From: a virus
Reading direction: 5' to 3' (one strand)
DNA length: 39,276 bases
Virus record (IMG/VR): IMGVR_UViG_3300033146_003280
Location: 1-39,276 of that record
The notes beneath the pieces are model-generated. The model was not told the origin of the DNA, searched no databases, and was given only the letters and a program-made list of their open reading frames with translations. The translations under genes were made by a program, and so were the position numbers. Shown in pieces: positions 23,945-31,594 of the stretch (position 1 is its first letter; the number at the start of each line of letters is the position of its first letter).

Positions 23945-25093
23945 TAATTTATCTTCTATTTTATCATCATATCTAATCCTTATTAAGTTGATTCCTTTTT
24001 TTTCAGTATATTCAGTTTTTATTTTATCATGTAATTGTTGTTTAATGAATGCTTTTTCCCCACCAAAAAAATCCACTGCTTTATAGTGTTGTTGTCCATC
24101 ATATTCAATTAAAGTATTATAATTAGACAAATAAAAATCAAATGGTAATTTTCTTTCATCTTTGCAATTTTCAAATGTTTTCTGCTGAGTAAAATCAATA
24201 TTGTTATCTATTAAATATTTTTTAATATAACTTTCCCCATAAGAGGTACTATATGGAAAACATTTTCTACAAATTGGAGTGTTTCCTGCATATAAATGTC
24301 CTTTAAATATATTTCCACACTCTTTACATTTCCATGAATATAAATGTTCTATACTTGTAGAAATAAAATCTTTTTCACTAAATAAAGGAATTAATTTTTC
24401 ACATCTTTTTTCTAATGTTTTAAAATAACTTTTTCTTTTATTTTCTCTTACTTCATTATTTTGATTATAATTAATAACACCATATTTTTTCATATTGGTA
24501 TTCATCATTTTTTCTTTAACTAAATCACTTTGAGAAGCATATTCAACTCCATATTTTTTCATATTGGTTTTTTTTGATTTTTCTTTAGTTTCATCTAAAG
24601 AAAAAACATTTTCAACTCCATATTTTTTCATATTGGTTTTTTTTATTTTAGAAATATTATTTTTACTTCCATATCTTAAAATACTTTTTCTTGCACTTTC
24701 TTCTCTAAATTTTTTATTTTTTAAATTAAGTTCTCCATATTTTTCTATAATTGTTTTTTTTGTTTTTTCTTTAATTGCTTCATTTTTTTGAGGGCTAGTT
24801 ACACCATATTTTTTTAAACAAGTTTCTTCTCTTTTTTTAACAATTAAAGATATAGTTTTCTCATCAACATCTTCCCAATATTTTTTCATTTGAGAAGATT
24901 TAACTTTTGAGTTATTAAATCCTATTTTACACCCTTTACAAATCCAACCGTTTTTTTGAATAGAATGCTTTTCTTTACTAACTTCTTTTTTACAATTTGG
25001 ACAAATATAGTATATTTTATCATGATAAGCTAATTTATCTAAATTTCTTTCTTCAACTAACTTACCATTTCTTTTAATTACTTTTTTTATCAA
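23927..25093 (-). CDS. EDxHD homing endonuclease with six KYG repeats, 388 aa
   Basis: Begins with TTG inside the end of the preceding gene and has no Shine-Dalgarno sequence. The N-terminal CPNC/CKGC ribbon (about 33-57) is followed by six repeats around K-K-Y-G-V with a basic helix after each (about 90-225), a likely DNA-reading array. Then comes a second ribbon (CKECG...CRKC) and the nuclease domain: LPFDFYLSNYNTLIEYDGQQHY, FFGG, LHDKIKTEY, LIRIRY, complete for E-D and H-D residues. It shares N-terminus and nuclease with the paralogue at 25653-26435. Last gene of the minus operon. Confidence 0.78.
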   Translation of the reverse strand: MIKKVIKRNGKLVEERNLDKLAYHDKIYYICPNCKKEVSKEKHSIQKNGWICKGCKIGFNNSKVKSSQMKKYWEDVDEKTISLIVKKREETCLKKYGVTSPQKNEAIKEKTKKTIIEKYGELNLKNKKFREESARKSILRYGSKNNISKIKKTNMKKYGVENVFSLDETKEKSKKTNMKKYGVEYASQSDLVKEKMMNTNMKKYGVINYNQNNEVRENKRKSYFKTLEKRCEKLIPLFSEKDFISTSIEHLYSWKCKECGNIFKGHLYAGNTPICRKCFPYSTSYGESYIKKYLIDNNIDFTQQKTFENCKDERKLPFDFYLSNYNTLIEYDGQQHYKAVDFFGGEKAFIKQQLHDKIKTEYTEKKGINLIRIRYDDKIEDKLKALFK

Positions 25094-25346
25094 TTTTTAA
25101 AAATTCAAAACCAATTGGTTTATTTAATCCTGCTTCATTTGTTAAAATACTAAAGTATTGATTAAATACAGCAGTTAAATATCCTATTCTATTGCTCATT
25201 GATGAAAATATCATACTCATTTGTATTAATACATTTTCATTTGGTTCCATATTAACATAATTAGTAATTACTTCATTTAAAACACTTAAAGATTCAGCCA
25301 TTTCTTCTAATAAGGCTTTTTTATTATCATCTATAAAATCACTCAT
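25074..25346 (-). CDS. Hypothetical helical protein, 90 aa
   Basis: Acidic-to-neutral, methionine-rich and helical (MAESLSVLNEVITNYVNMEPNENVLIQMSMIFSSM...), with a Y-F tail segment FNQYFSILTNEAG. Lies between two endonuclease genes and overlaps the start of the downstream one. The preceding minus-strand sequence AATGGGAGAATAG provides a GGAGA ribosome binding site. No family recognised. Confidence 0.5.
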   Translation of the reverse strand: MSDFIDDNKKALLEEMAESLSVLNEVITNYVNMEPNENVLIQMSMIFSSMSNRIGYLTAVFNQYFSILTNEAGLNKPIGFEFLKIDKKSN

Positions 25347-25368
25347 CTATTCTCCCATTTCATTTCTA

Positions 25369-25656
25369 TTATTGTATTTTTAATTCATTATTATCATGAT
25401 TTACTTCCTCTACTACTTCTCTTGGGAAAAAACTTTTATTATTATCATCTGTTATGTTTATTTCTAATAAATTCATTACTTCTTTTTGTTTCTCACTTAA
25501 ATCAGATGCTAAAATTAATAAAATTGAAAATATAGGATTTTCCACTACTTTCTTTTTATCAAATGTAAATTCATCTATTTTTATCTTTTTACTTCCAATA
25601 ATAGGAACATTTTTTACATTCCATTGATTTAATTCAAAATCTTCTTTTTTAATCAT
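25369..25656 (-). CDS. Hypothetical protein, 95 aa
   Basis: ATG overlaps the stop of the upstream endonuclease gene (ATGA) with GGAGG 3 bases before the start, so it is translated from the same mRNA. The protein is acidic; the middle (FSILLILASDLSEKQKEVMNLL) is a hydrophobic helix followed by a charged helix. This sequence resembles generic small phage tail or chaperone proteins but I cannot assign it. The endonuclease gene may have been inserted between this gene and the endolysin. Confidence 0.5.
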   Translation of the reverse strand: MIKKEDFELNQWNVKNVPIIGSKKIKIDEFTFDKKKVVENPIFSILLILASDLSEKQKEVMNLLEINITDDNNKSFFPREVVEEVNHDNNELKIQ

Positions 25657-26435
25657 ATTACCTCCATCACTATTTTCTCCACTTTATTATAATCTTTATA
25701 TGATATTCTAATTAGATTATATTCATTTTTTTCAGCAAATTCATTTTTTATCTTATCATGTAATACAGTTTTTTTAAATTTTTCTTCTCCTCCGAAATGT
25801 TTTATAATTTCAAAATGATGTCTCCCATCATATTCAATTAAAGTATTATGTTCTGGTAAATAAAAATCAAAAGGAAGCAAATTAGTATCTTTACAATTTT
25901 CAAAAGTTTTTTCATTTATAAATGAAATATTTTCTTTTTTTAAAAAATTATATATTTTATTTTCTCCTTTTGATCTATTACTTGGAAAGCATTGTTTACA
26001 TACTGGTATTCTTTTTCCAAATAAATGATCTTTAAAAACAGATCCACAAGTTATACATTTAAAAGTATAATATTTTTTTTCATTTCCTACATCTTTTCGG
26101 TTTCCAGTTCTAGTCCCAATATATTTTTCTAATAATAATAAATTATTATCTTGCAACCTTTTTTTTATTACTTCAAAACTTTTCTTTATTCTTTTTTCTC
26201 TTCTTTTTAATAAAACATTTTCATTTTCGGTAGAAGTTTTATATCCATACTTTTTTAAATTTGTTTTTTCTCTTTTACATTCTTTACATAACGTTATATC
26301 TTTTAAAGCATACTGCCCTAATTTTTTACTATTTTTTCCACATTTTGAACAAACAAAAAAAATAGTATCTGAAGATACTATTTTATGATTTCTTATGTCT
26401 ACTTCCACTTTATTCTTATTTATGATTTTAATCAT
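25653..26435 (-). CDS. EDxHD homing endonuclease, 260 aa
   Basis: Overlaps the endolysin stop (ATGA) and the following gene (ATGA), as if slotted precisely into an operon. An N-terminal C..C/C..C ribbon is followed by one KYG unit, a basic helix, then CITCG...CKQC and the nuclease domain: LPFDFYLPEHNTLIEYDGRHHF, HFGG, LHDKIKNEF, LIRISY. All catalytic positions of the EDxHD family are present. It is a shorter paralogue of the 388-residue protein downstream, lacking five of the KYG repeats. A terminator-like hairpin lies inside its first 30 codons. Confidence 0.78.
   Translation of the reverse strand: MIKIINKNKVEVDIRNHKIVSSDTIFFVCSKCGKNSKKLGQYALKDITLCKECKREKTNLKKYGYKTSTENENVLLKRREKRIKKSFEVIKKRLQDNNLLLLEKYIGTRTGNRKDVGNEKKYYTFKCITCGSVFKDHLFGKRIPVCKQCFPSNRSKGENKIYNFLKKENISFINEKTFENCKDTNLLPFDFYLPEHNTLIEYDGRHHFEIIKHFGGEEKFKKTVLHDKIKNEFAEKNEYNLIRISYKDYNKVEKIVMEVI
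26355..26384 (-). terminator. Terminator-like hairpin inside endonuclease coding region
   Basis: On the minus strand AAAATAGTATC-TTCA-GATACTATTTT makes an 11-bp perfect stem running into eight consecutive T. It lies within codons about 18-27 of the endonuclease gene, just past the endolysin stop, and would end most endolysin transcripts when not covered by ribosomes. Confidence 0.65.
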
Positions 26436-27142
26436 ATTATTTCTACATATTTACTATTACAATAACCTATTAAATCATTATGTTTTATTTTATACCATCC
26501 ATTTTTTATTCCTATTATTTCAATTTCCCAATCTAATCCAATTACTCCAACTTTTTCTCCCATTATATCATCTCTTATATTTAATGAATTAGCTAAACAT
26601 TTTCCTTTAATTCCTTTAATCATTAAATCATGAATTTCTTGTTTGAAAATGATTAAATCTTCTGGATTATTTACAAACCAACGAGGACAATCTTTCCAAC
26701 CAACGATAGCTTGGTGTGTAGTTATATCATTAGAAGTTAAATTATATTGTTGTAATAACAAAGCAGTTAACATTTTTGTTTTATTTATTGTTTCTTCACT
26801 AAATTCCCCCTCCCAATTCAAATGACACATTTCAATACCTATAGTGCAATTATTTGGATAACTGCTTAAAGATAACCCATAATCAGTATATGTTTTTGAC
26901 CCTACATGATAACTCATTTCTTCTTGTGTTAAATATTGTAACGCTTCTCCATCTACTCCTACACAAAAATGAGCAGATCCATATCCTGTTTTCCCTTTTT
27001 TTCTTTGCTCAAACCAATTGAATACAGTAGTAGGTGTCCCTTTAGAATCTGCTATCCAATGTAAAACAATGGCTTTAACTTTTTTTAAAGTTTTATTTGG
27101 TCTACTAAATTCATTAATAGTTAATAATTTTTGTTTAATCAT
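26432..27142 (-). CDS. Endolysin: N-acetylmuramoyl-L-alanine amidase with SH3 domain, 236 aa
   Basis: Cleaves the bond between N-acetylmuramate and L-alanine in peptidoglycan. The amidase_2/PGRP-type domain (about 18-165) shows zinc ligands H28 (IVLHW), H143 (TTHQA) and C152 (KDCPRWF) plus YGSAHFCVG and TIGIEM. A C-terminal SH3-like domain (about 178-236: LNIRDDIMGEKVGVI...NGWYKIKHNDLIGYCNSKYV) should bind the wall. No signal peptide, so a holin or similar is needed. AGGAGGG ribosome binding site. Transcribed from a sigma70-type promoter two genes upstream in the operon order rather than a late-type motif. Confidence 0.9.
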   Translation of the reverse strand: MIKQKLLTINEFSRPNKTLKKVKAIVLHWIADSKGTPTTVFNWFEQRKKGKTGYGSAHFCVGVDGEALQYLTQEEMSYHVGSKTYTDYGLSLSSYPNNCTIGIEMCHLNWEGEFSEETINKTKMLTALLLQQYNLTSNDITTHQAIVGWKDCPRWFVNNPEDLIIFKQEIHDLMIKGIKGKCLANSLNIRDDIMGEKVGVIGLDWEIEIIGIKNGWYKIKHNDLIGYCNSKYVEII

Positions 27143-27152
27143 ATTTCCCTCC

Positions 27153-27410
27153 TTATATTGGTAATAAATATTGTTTATTAATTTTATTTTTTGTTTTAAT
27201 AACGTATTTTTTTCTTGTTTTTACTAAATTCATATCACAACTTTTTGCTAATTCATCATCATAAATTATTTTATCATCAACTATTTTAAACCTAATTGGA
27301 ATTTCCCCATAGTTAGTTAATCTAAAAAGATTATTATATCTTTCTTTAATAGCTTCTCTTAAATTTCTTTCTTCTGGGTTTTTTAAATAAGCATATAAAA
27401 AATTATCCAT
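27153..27410 (-). CDS. Hypothetical basic protein, 85 aa
   Basis: First gene behind a perfect sigma70-type promoter with a 13-base leader that contains GGAGGG and little else. The product has an aromatic N-terminus (MDNFLYAYLKNPEERN), a basic middle and a very basic C-terminus (KTRKKYVIKTKNKINKQY). No motif recognised. It is cotranscribed with the endolysin 10 bases downstream. Confidence 0.6.
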   Translation of the reverse strand: MDNFLYAYLKNPEERNLREAIKERYNNLFRLTNYGEIPIRFKIVDDKIIYDDELAKSCDMNLVKTRKKYVIKTKNKINKQYLLPI

Positions 27411-27429
27411 TTCTTCCCTCCATATATAT

Positions 27430-27458
27430 ATTATAACATATTATATATTTCTTGTCAA
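27430..27458 (-). promoter_or_regulatory. Consensus sigma70-type promoter
   Basis: TTGACA (27458-27453), 17-base spacer, TATAAT (27435-27430). Expected start 27423, leader 13 bases. The -35 box contains the TGA stop of the upstream gene. Confidence 0.88.
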
Positions 27459-27937
27459 TGTTTTATTGTTATCATAGCTGTAGCATTCATTTCTCCAACT
27501 CCAGATGTAAAAACAGAAGTTTTACCATCTACTTTAACAGTAAATTTAACATCTTCATTCATTAATGATTTATCATATTCCAAATGAAATCCAGTATTAT
27601 TTAAATTTTTTAATATATTACCTTCCATACTTAAAGTAGGTGATATACTATATTTAAAAACTGAATCATGTTTTTTTATTTCTCCAAAAATAGACGGTTT
27701 TACTGAAAAATTTTCAGCATTTATTCCAGATGTAAAAACAGAAGCATTTCCTGATATTTCAATTTTAATTTCAATCTCTTTATTTATAAAATCTTTATCA
27801 AATTCTAAATCAAAAGTAGTTTTTTCTAAATCAATTACTTTTAATGGGTTTTTTATATCAAATTTCTCCCAATCAAATACCGGATTTACACTTCCATCTA
27901 TTTTTACTATTTTCTCTTGAAATTCATTCCAATTCAT
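27455..27937 (-). CDS. Hypothetical beta-rich protein with internal duplication, 160 aa
   Basis: GGAGA-led gene. Two homologous halves are visible: TTFDLEFDKDFINKEIEIKI..SGNASVFTSGI (about 40-74) and TGFHLEYDKSLMNEDVKFTV..DGKTSVFTSGV (about 114-147), sharing SVFTSG. This suggests a duplicated beta-sandwich. No cysteine, signal peptide or membrane segment. It follows the M23 peptidase gene by 12 bases and may be a virion or cell-wall-associated partner of it; that is inference. Confidence 0.55.
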   Translation of the reverse strand: MNWNEFQEKIVKIDGSVNPVFDWEKFDIKNPLKVIDLEKTTFDLEFDKDFINKEIEIKIEISGNASVFTSGINAENFSVKPSIFGEIKKHDSVFKYSISPTLSMEGNILKNLNNTGFHLEYDKSLMNEDVKFTVKVDGKTSVFTSGVGEMNATAMITIKH

Positions 27938-27949
27938 ATACTATCTCCT

Positions 27950-28606
27950 TTAATAAACTTTTGGATCATCTAAATAAAACAATGATTGAATAGGATTTTT
28001 ATTTTCATCCCATAATTCAAAATGAAGGTGTTCTCCATAAGACATCCCTGTATTTCCTGTTCTACCAATTACTTGTCCTTTCTTTACAAATCTATTTTTT
28101 CCATGTTCAGATATATTATAAATGAGATCCATATGAGCATACATAGAATATCTACCATCATCATGTTTAATAACTACTTTTCCCCCAAAAACAGGATCTC
28201 CTTTAAAATATCCATTAGGAGCAGGATAGTATTCTATAACTTCTCCATCTGCTATAGCAAGTATTCTTGCATGATGAGTTCCAACTAAATCAACCCCTGT
28301 ATGATTACTGTCTTTTGTTCCACCTGTAAATGGATTAAGTAGTTGTCTATATCCAAACTCAGAAGTCATTCTATCATAATCTTCAATCATAATAGGCCAT
28401 GGATAAATAGGTTTATCATGTATTTGTTTTAAAGTAATATCCATATAGTGTATTGAAGAAGATAGCAATGAATTATTTATTTTATATGATTTTATTTCAT
28501 TATTTAAAGATTTTATATGATTTATATATCCTACTTGTATTCTAAATAAAGTAGTTAAAGTAAAAACAGAAACAACTCCTATTTTATATATATTTTCTAA
28601 TTTCAA
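27950..28606 (-). CDS. M23-family metallopeptidase with N-terminal membrane anchor, 218 aa
   Basis: Zinc endopeptidase that cuts peptidoglycan cross-bridges. Starts with TTG behind AGGAG. Residues 8-22 form a signal anchor, 30-65 a coiled stalk. The LytM/M23 domain carries H102 and D106 (NHTGVDLVG), H158 (YAHMD), and H193-L-H195 (GEHLHFELWD), a complete active site. Spacing and length match phage-encoded or bacterial wall hydrolases anchored in the membrane. It has its own sigma70-type promoter just upstream. Either a second lysis enzyme or a tail-associated hydrolase; the membrane anchor favours the former. Confidence 0.88.
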   Translation of the reverse strand: MKLENIYKIGVVSVFTLTTLFRIQVGYINHIKSLNNEIKSYKINNSLLSSSIHYMDITLKQIHDKPIYPWPIMIEDYDRMTSEFGYRQLLNPFTGGTKDSNHTGVDLVGTHHARILAIADGEVIEYYPAPNGYFKGDPVFGGKVVIKHDDGRYSMYAHMDLIYNISEHGKNRFVKKGQVIGRTGNTGMSYGEHLHFELWDENKNPIQSLFYLDDPKVY

Positions 28607-28622
28607 TTTTTTCTCCTATAAA

Positions 28623-28648
28623 TAAAAAGACTATCCGAAGATAGTCTT
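28623..28648 (-). terminator. UUCG-loop terminator nested in a promoter
   Basis: On the minus strand AAGACTATC-TTCG-GATAGTCTT, a 9-bp stem with a stable UUCG loop, is followed by TTTATTT. It ends the upstream 577-residue gene and begins exactly where the -10 box of the next promoter stops. Confidence 0.85.
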
Positions 28649-28677
28649 ATTATACAATATTATATATGTTTTGTCAA
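28649..28677 (-). promoter_or_regulatory. Consensus sigma70-type promoter
   Basis: TTGACA (28677-28672), 17-base spacer, TATAAT (28654-28649). Expected start about 28642, inside the left arm of the hairpin, so its own transcripts cannot form the full terminator. Confidence 0.88.
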
Positions 28678-28682
28678 TAGTT

Positions 28683-30416
28683 TTAAGAAGCCTTCTTTAA
28701 TTTCTTTAATTCTTTTTTTGTTTTATCACTTTTAGAAATTGCTTTAAATTTTTCTACTTCTTCAGCACTCATTTTCTTTTTACCTTTTGCTTTACGAGCT
28801 TTATTAATTAATTTAATTGCAGCTACACTTGTTCCAGCAATTAATAAAGCTGGAATTGCTACTTGTGCTAAAGGATGAGCTGAAAACCAAGACATTCCTT
28901 GAGTTGCTAAACCTTTTGCCCAAGAAACTCCTGAATTAACAAATCCAGAAATCTTATCAAAAATTGGTTTACCAAAATCTTTTAATTTCTGCCACAAACC
29001 AGCTAATAAACCTTTTGCTTCTTTACCAGCAGGAGCTAATATATCTTTTGTTTCTTTACCAGCTTTTGTTAATAAACTATCACTTTTTAATCCATTCATT
29101 CCTACTAAATCTTTAGCACTTCCAGTATTTATAGCACCCTCAACCCCTTTTAATTTAGCTACAGCATCAGCATTTATTCCAGACATATTTTTAATAGCAT
29201 CTGATGTTGATTGAGAAGTATCTCCTTTTAATAATCCAGCCCTTCTTGCAGCTGTAATAGTAGTTGGTTTATCCCCAGCTAACATTTTAGCTGATCTTTT
29301 TGCTCCAGTAACCATTCCATCTCCCATCTTATTTAAATCATCTGCTTTAAATCCTTGTGTTCTTCCAGCAGTATTTAAGCGTCTATTCTTTCTAACAGAA
29401 TTAGTCATAAAATCTAATACACCACCACCAGTAGTAGTTCTTCCACCACCGAAAGTGTTTTTTTCATTTAATTGATAAAATCCTTCAAATAATAAACCGG
29501 ATGATTCAGTTATATAATCAAAAGATTCTATATTCTCAACAATTTCTTCATAAATAGGAGAAGTTTCTATTCCATAAATATCTTCATACATTTCTTTTGT
29601 TTCATTTATTCCAAATAAATATGTATCATTTACAAACCCTCTTATAAAGTTTGAGTATAAATGATTTTCCTCAAAATTATTTCCTTTATAATCATAACTT
29701 TCTTTCATCATTTGTATTTTAATACTTTCACTAACTTTCATTCCTTTACTCCTTTTAATAGCATCTTTTTTAGCATCTCCTAAACTTATTTCATCATCAG
29801 GATCTTCATAATCATCATCATAACCATAACCAGCTTTTTTCCCTTCTACTTTTCCCTTTCTTTTATCTTCAGCTTTTTTTATATTTACTTTTTCTCTATT
29901 TATTTTTTCTTTTTTCTCTTCCGCTTTTCTATCATCTAAACTTGCTTTATTAGCAGAAAGTTTTCCTAATGTTTCAATAGCTGCTATGTTAGATTTCAAA
30001 TGTTTTAAAACATATGCTTTAATTTTAGGATATTTTTTCATTATTTCAGTTTTAGTTAAAGGAACTTTTTTTGATCCAATGAATTTTACATTTACTGATT
30101 TATTATTAAAATCTTTAATATATTTTTTTGTTTTTAAAGAAGTGTTTTCGGGATAAAATTGAACTATATATTTTACTGCTTTACTCATTACATCATATGC
30201 TTCATCAGGATTACTTTTTATATTCCCTTCTGTGTAATTTAATAAAATTTGTTCAACAAATTTATCACTTTCTTTAGCTGCTTTTACAGCATTACTTAAA
30301 GCATCTTTTTTACTTCTAATTGAATTATTACTTTTTTTTACATCATATTTTGTTCCATCTACTTCTACTTCTTGTGTTCTTTTTATTTCGTTTAAATAAT
30401 TTTTAAAAGATATCAT
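28683..30416 (-). CDS. Large head-internal/virion protein candidate, 577 aa
   Basis: N-terminus MISFKNYLNE resembles capsid-targeting peptides and ends in L-N-E (8-10). A second L-N-E near residue 316 (YQLNEKN) follows a G-L-L-F-E segment, so the protein may be cut in two. The first 230 residues are lysine-rich, with an Asp/Tyr patch; the middle has Gly/Thr-rich and basic parts. The last third holds Ala/Gly-rich amphipathic helices (LWQKLKDFGKPIF...) and a membrane-like segment (about 519-537) before a basic tail. Injection or membrane-penetration proteins have such features; assignment is inference. Confidence 0.5.
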   Translation of the reverse strand: MISFKNYLNEIKRTQEVEVDGTKYDVKKSNNSIRSKKDALSNAVKAAKESDKFVEQILLNYTEGNIKSNPDEAYDVMSKAVKYIVQFYPENTSLKTKKYIKDFNNKSVNVKFIGSKKVPLTKTEIMKKYPKIKAYVLKHLKSNIAAIETLGKLSANKASLDDRKAEEKKEKINREKVNIKKAEDKRKGKVEGKKAGYGYDDDYEDPDDEISLGDAKKDAIKRSKGMKVSESIKIQMMKESYDYKGNNFEENHLYSNFIRGFVNDTYLFGINETKEMYEDIYGIETSPIYEEIVENIESFDYITESSGLLFEGFYQLNEKNTFGGGRTTTGGGVLDFMTNSVRKNRRLNTAGRTQGFKADDLNKMGDGMVTGAKRSAKMLAGDKPTTITAARRAGLLKGDTSQSTSDAIKNMSGINADAVAKLKGVEGAINTGSAKDLVGMNGLKSDSLLTKAGKETKDILAPAGKEAKGLLAGLWQKLKDFGKPIFDKISGFVNSGVSWAKGLATQGMSWFSAHPLAQVAIPALLIAGTSVAAIKLINKARKAKGKKKMSAEEVEKFKAISKSDKTKKELKKLKKAS

Positions 30417-30424
30417 ATATTCTC

Positions 30425-31066
30425 CTATTCTTTTTTTGCTACTTTTGTATATACTTTATTTAATTTACTTGACCCATGGCTTCTTTCTTTTTCAACCATA
30501 GCTTTTACTTTCTTTATATTACTTTTATCATCATCTACAAACATAATTCTTGTATATTCTTTAGCTAATTTTTTAATTACATTTGCTTTTTTTTCATCAA
30601 CTGAATCACCTTTATAGTTTTTTATTTCATCAGAAATAGCAAAAACTCTATCTCTTGGTAATTTATCTCCTATAGACTCTAATTTACCTTCACTATTTTT
30701 ATACATTAACCACAATTTCATTGTTTCAGCTATTGTATTTTCCATTCCTCGTGCTGTTAATAATCCAATATCCCACCCATTCTTTATATAATTATCCATC
30801 ATTCTTAAATTTGCTATTATTGGTTTAGAATCTAATATAGATGCTTTAACTTTTGTTTTGTTTCTAAATTCTTTAAAATCATAATTATTATGATCAAAAT
30901 CCTTTTTCATAGTTTCTAAAGCAAATTGTGCTGGGGTCAATTCTTTTTTATCACTAATTCTATGTATAAAAATACCTTTTGCTTTTAATAATGTATCATC
31001 AATATCAAGTAAAAGTAATGAATTGTGATTTGTTAATGTTTTTTCAATTAAATCTATAAATTTCAT
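30425..31066 (-). CDS. HAD-superfamily phosphatase, 213 aa
   Basis: A longer frame starts at 31096, but those ten codons run through a late-type motif; ATG 31066 with AGAGG is the start. HAD motifs are complete: I, LLLDIDDTLL with D21 and D23; II, LLTARG with T104; III, a lysine near 160; IV, IMFVDDD at 178-180. Size and cap-less middle fit polynucleotide 3'-phosphatase or nucleotidase-type HADs rather than any exact family. The N-terminus MKFIDLIE ends in L-I-E (6-8), so packaging and cleavage in the head is possible. Confidence 0.78.
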   Translation of the reverse strand: MKFIDLIEKTLTNHNSLLLLDIDDTLLKAKGIFIHRISDKKELTPAQFALETMKKDFDHNNYDFKEFRNKTKVKASILDSKPIIANLRMMDNYIKNGWDIGLLTARGMENTIAETMKLWLMYKNSEGKLESIGDKLPRDRVFAISDEIKNYKGDSVDEKKANVIKKLAKEYTRIMFVDDDKSNIKKVKAMVEKERSHGSSKLNKVYTKVAKKE

Positions 31067-31079
31067 ATATTCCTCTAAT

Positions 31080-31089
31080 TTACCTTTAC
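31080..31089 (-). promoter_or_regulatory. Variant late-type motif (GTAAAGGTAA)
   Basis: One mismatch, facing left, followed by ATTAGAGG and ATG 31066. It fixes the start of the HAD gene. Confidence 0.55.
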
Positions 31090-31116
31090 AATTCATAAAT
31101 TATAGAATATAATAAA

Positions 31117-31566
31117 TTATTTATCCCAACTTCCAGGAGATAATCTACCAGTTTTAACATCATAATAAAAATAATCTTCTCCATTATCATAAAACTTTTT
31201 CATTTTATTTTTAATTTCTAAATCAGATACTCCATTTAAATATTTCATCATATCTTTTCTTTGAATAATTTTTACTTTTTTCATCCTATCATTACTTTTC
31301 ATAATAGTATCAGCTAATTTTTCAGAATATCCTTGTTTCATAATGTCTGTTTTATATTTTCTTTTAACAGAACTTTCTTTTATTTCATCTTTTGATTCCC
31401 AAGCTTTATCAATTTTATCATAAATTTCTTTACTTAATTTATGTCCGTGTTTCGCTGTAACACATTTATAAAATTCTTTATAATTTTTATATATTTTTTT
31501 ATTCTCTTCTGGAGTATTATTTAAACAATCTTTTTTTATCTTTTCTATTTCTTCTCTTAATTTCAT
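31117..31566 (-). CDS. Hypothetical basic protein, 149 aa
   Basis: Starts behind a late-type motif with GAGGTG. Lysine-rich, with three cysteines or histidines scattered (C14, C35, H39, H42) but no clear metal site. Two helical regions and a C-terminal YFYYDVKTGRLSPGSWDK. It is first in a three-gene minus operon with the HAD and internal-protein candidates. No family recognised. Confidence 0.55.
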   Translation of the reverse strand: MKLREEIEKIKKDCLNNTPEENKKIYKNYKEFYKCVTAKHGHKLSKEIYDKIDKAWESKDEIKESSVKRKYKTDIMKQGYSEKLADTIMKSNDRMKKVKIIQRKDMMKYLNGVSDLEIKNKMKKFYDNGEDYFYYDVKTGRLSPGSWDK

Positions 31567-31581
31567 ATTTTCACCTCATAC

Positions 31582-31591
31582 TTATCTTTAC
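31582..31591 (-). promoter_or_regulatory. Late-type promoter motif (GTAAAGATAA)
   Basis: Exact copy facing left for the gene starting at 31566. With the plus copy at 31595 it forms a 23-bp palindrome. Confidence 0.65.
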
Positions 31592-31594
31592 AAT

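Noticed and set aside
24564-24791. Plus-strand frame opposite the KYG repeats
   Set aside because: Hydrophobic low-complexity shadow of the lysine-rich minus-strand repeats with no ribosome binding site.
28022-28288. Plus-strand frame opposite the M23 peptidase
   Set aside because: Shadow of a gene with a complete catalytic motif set on the other strand.
31067-31096. Ten extra N-terminal codons of the HAD protein
   Set aside because: They translate a late-type promoter motif; the ATG at 31066 has a good ribosome binding site.
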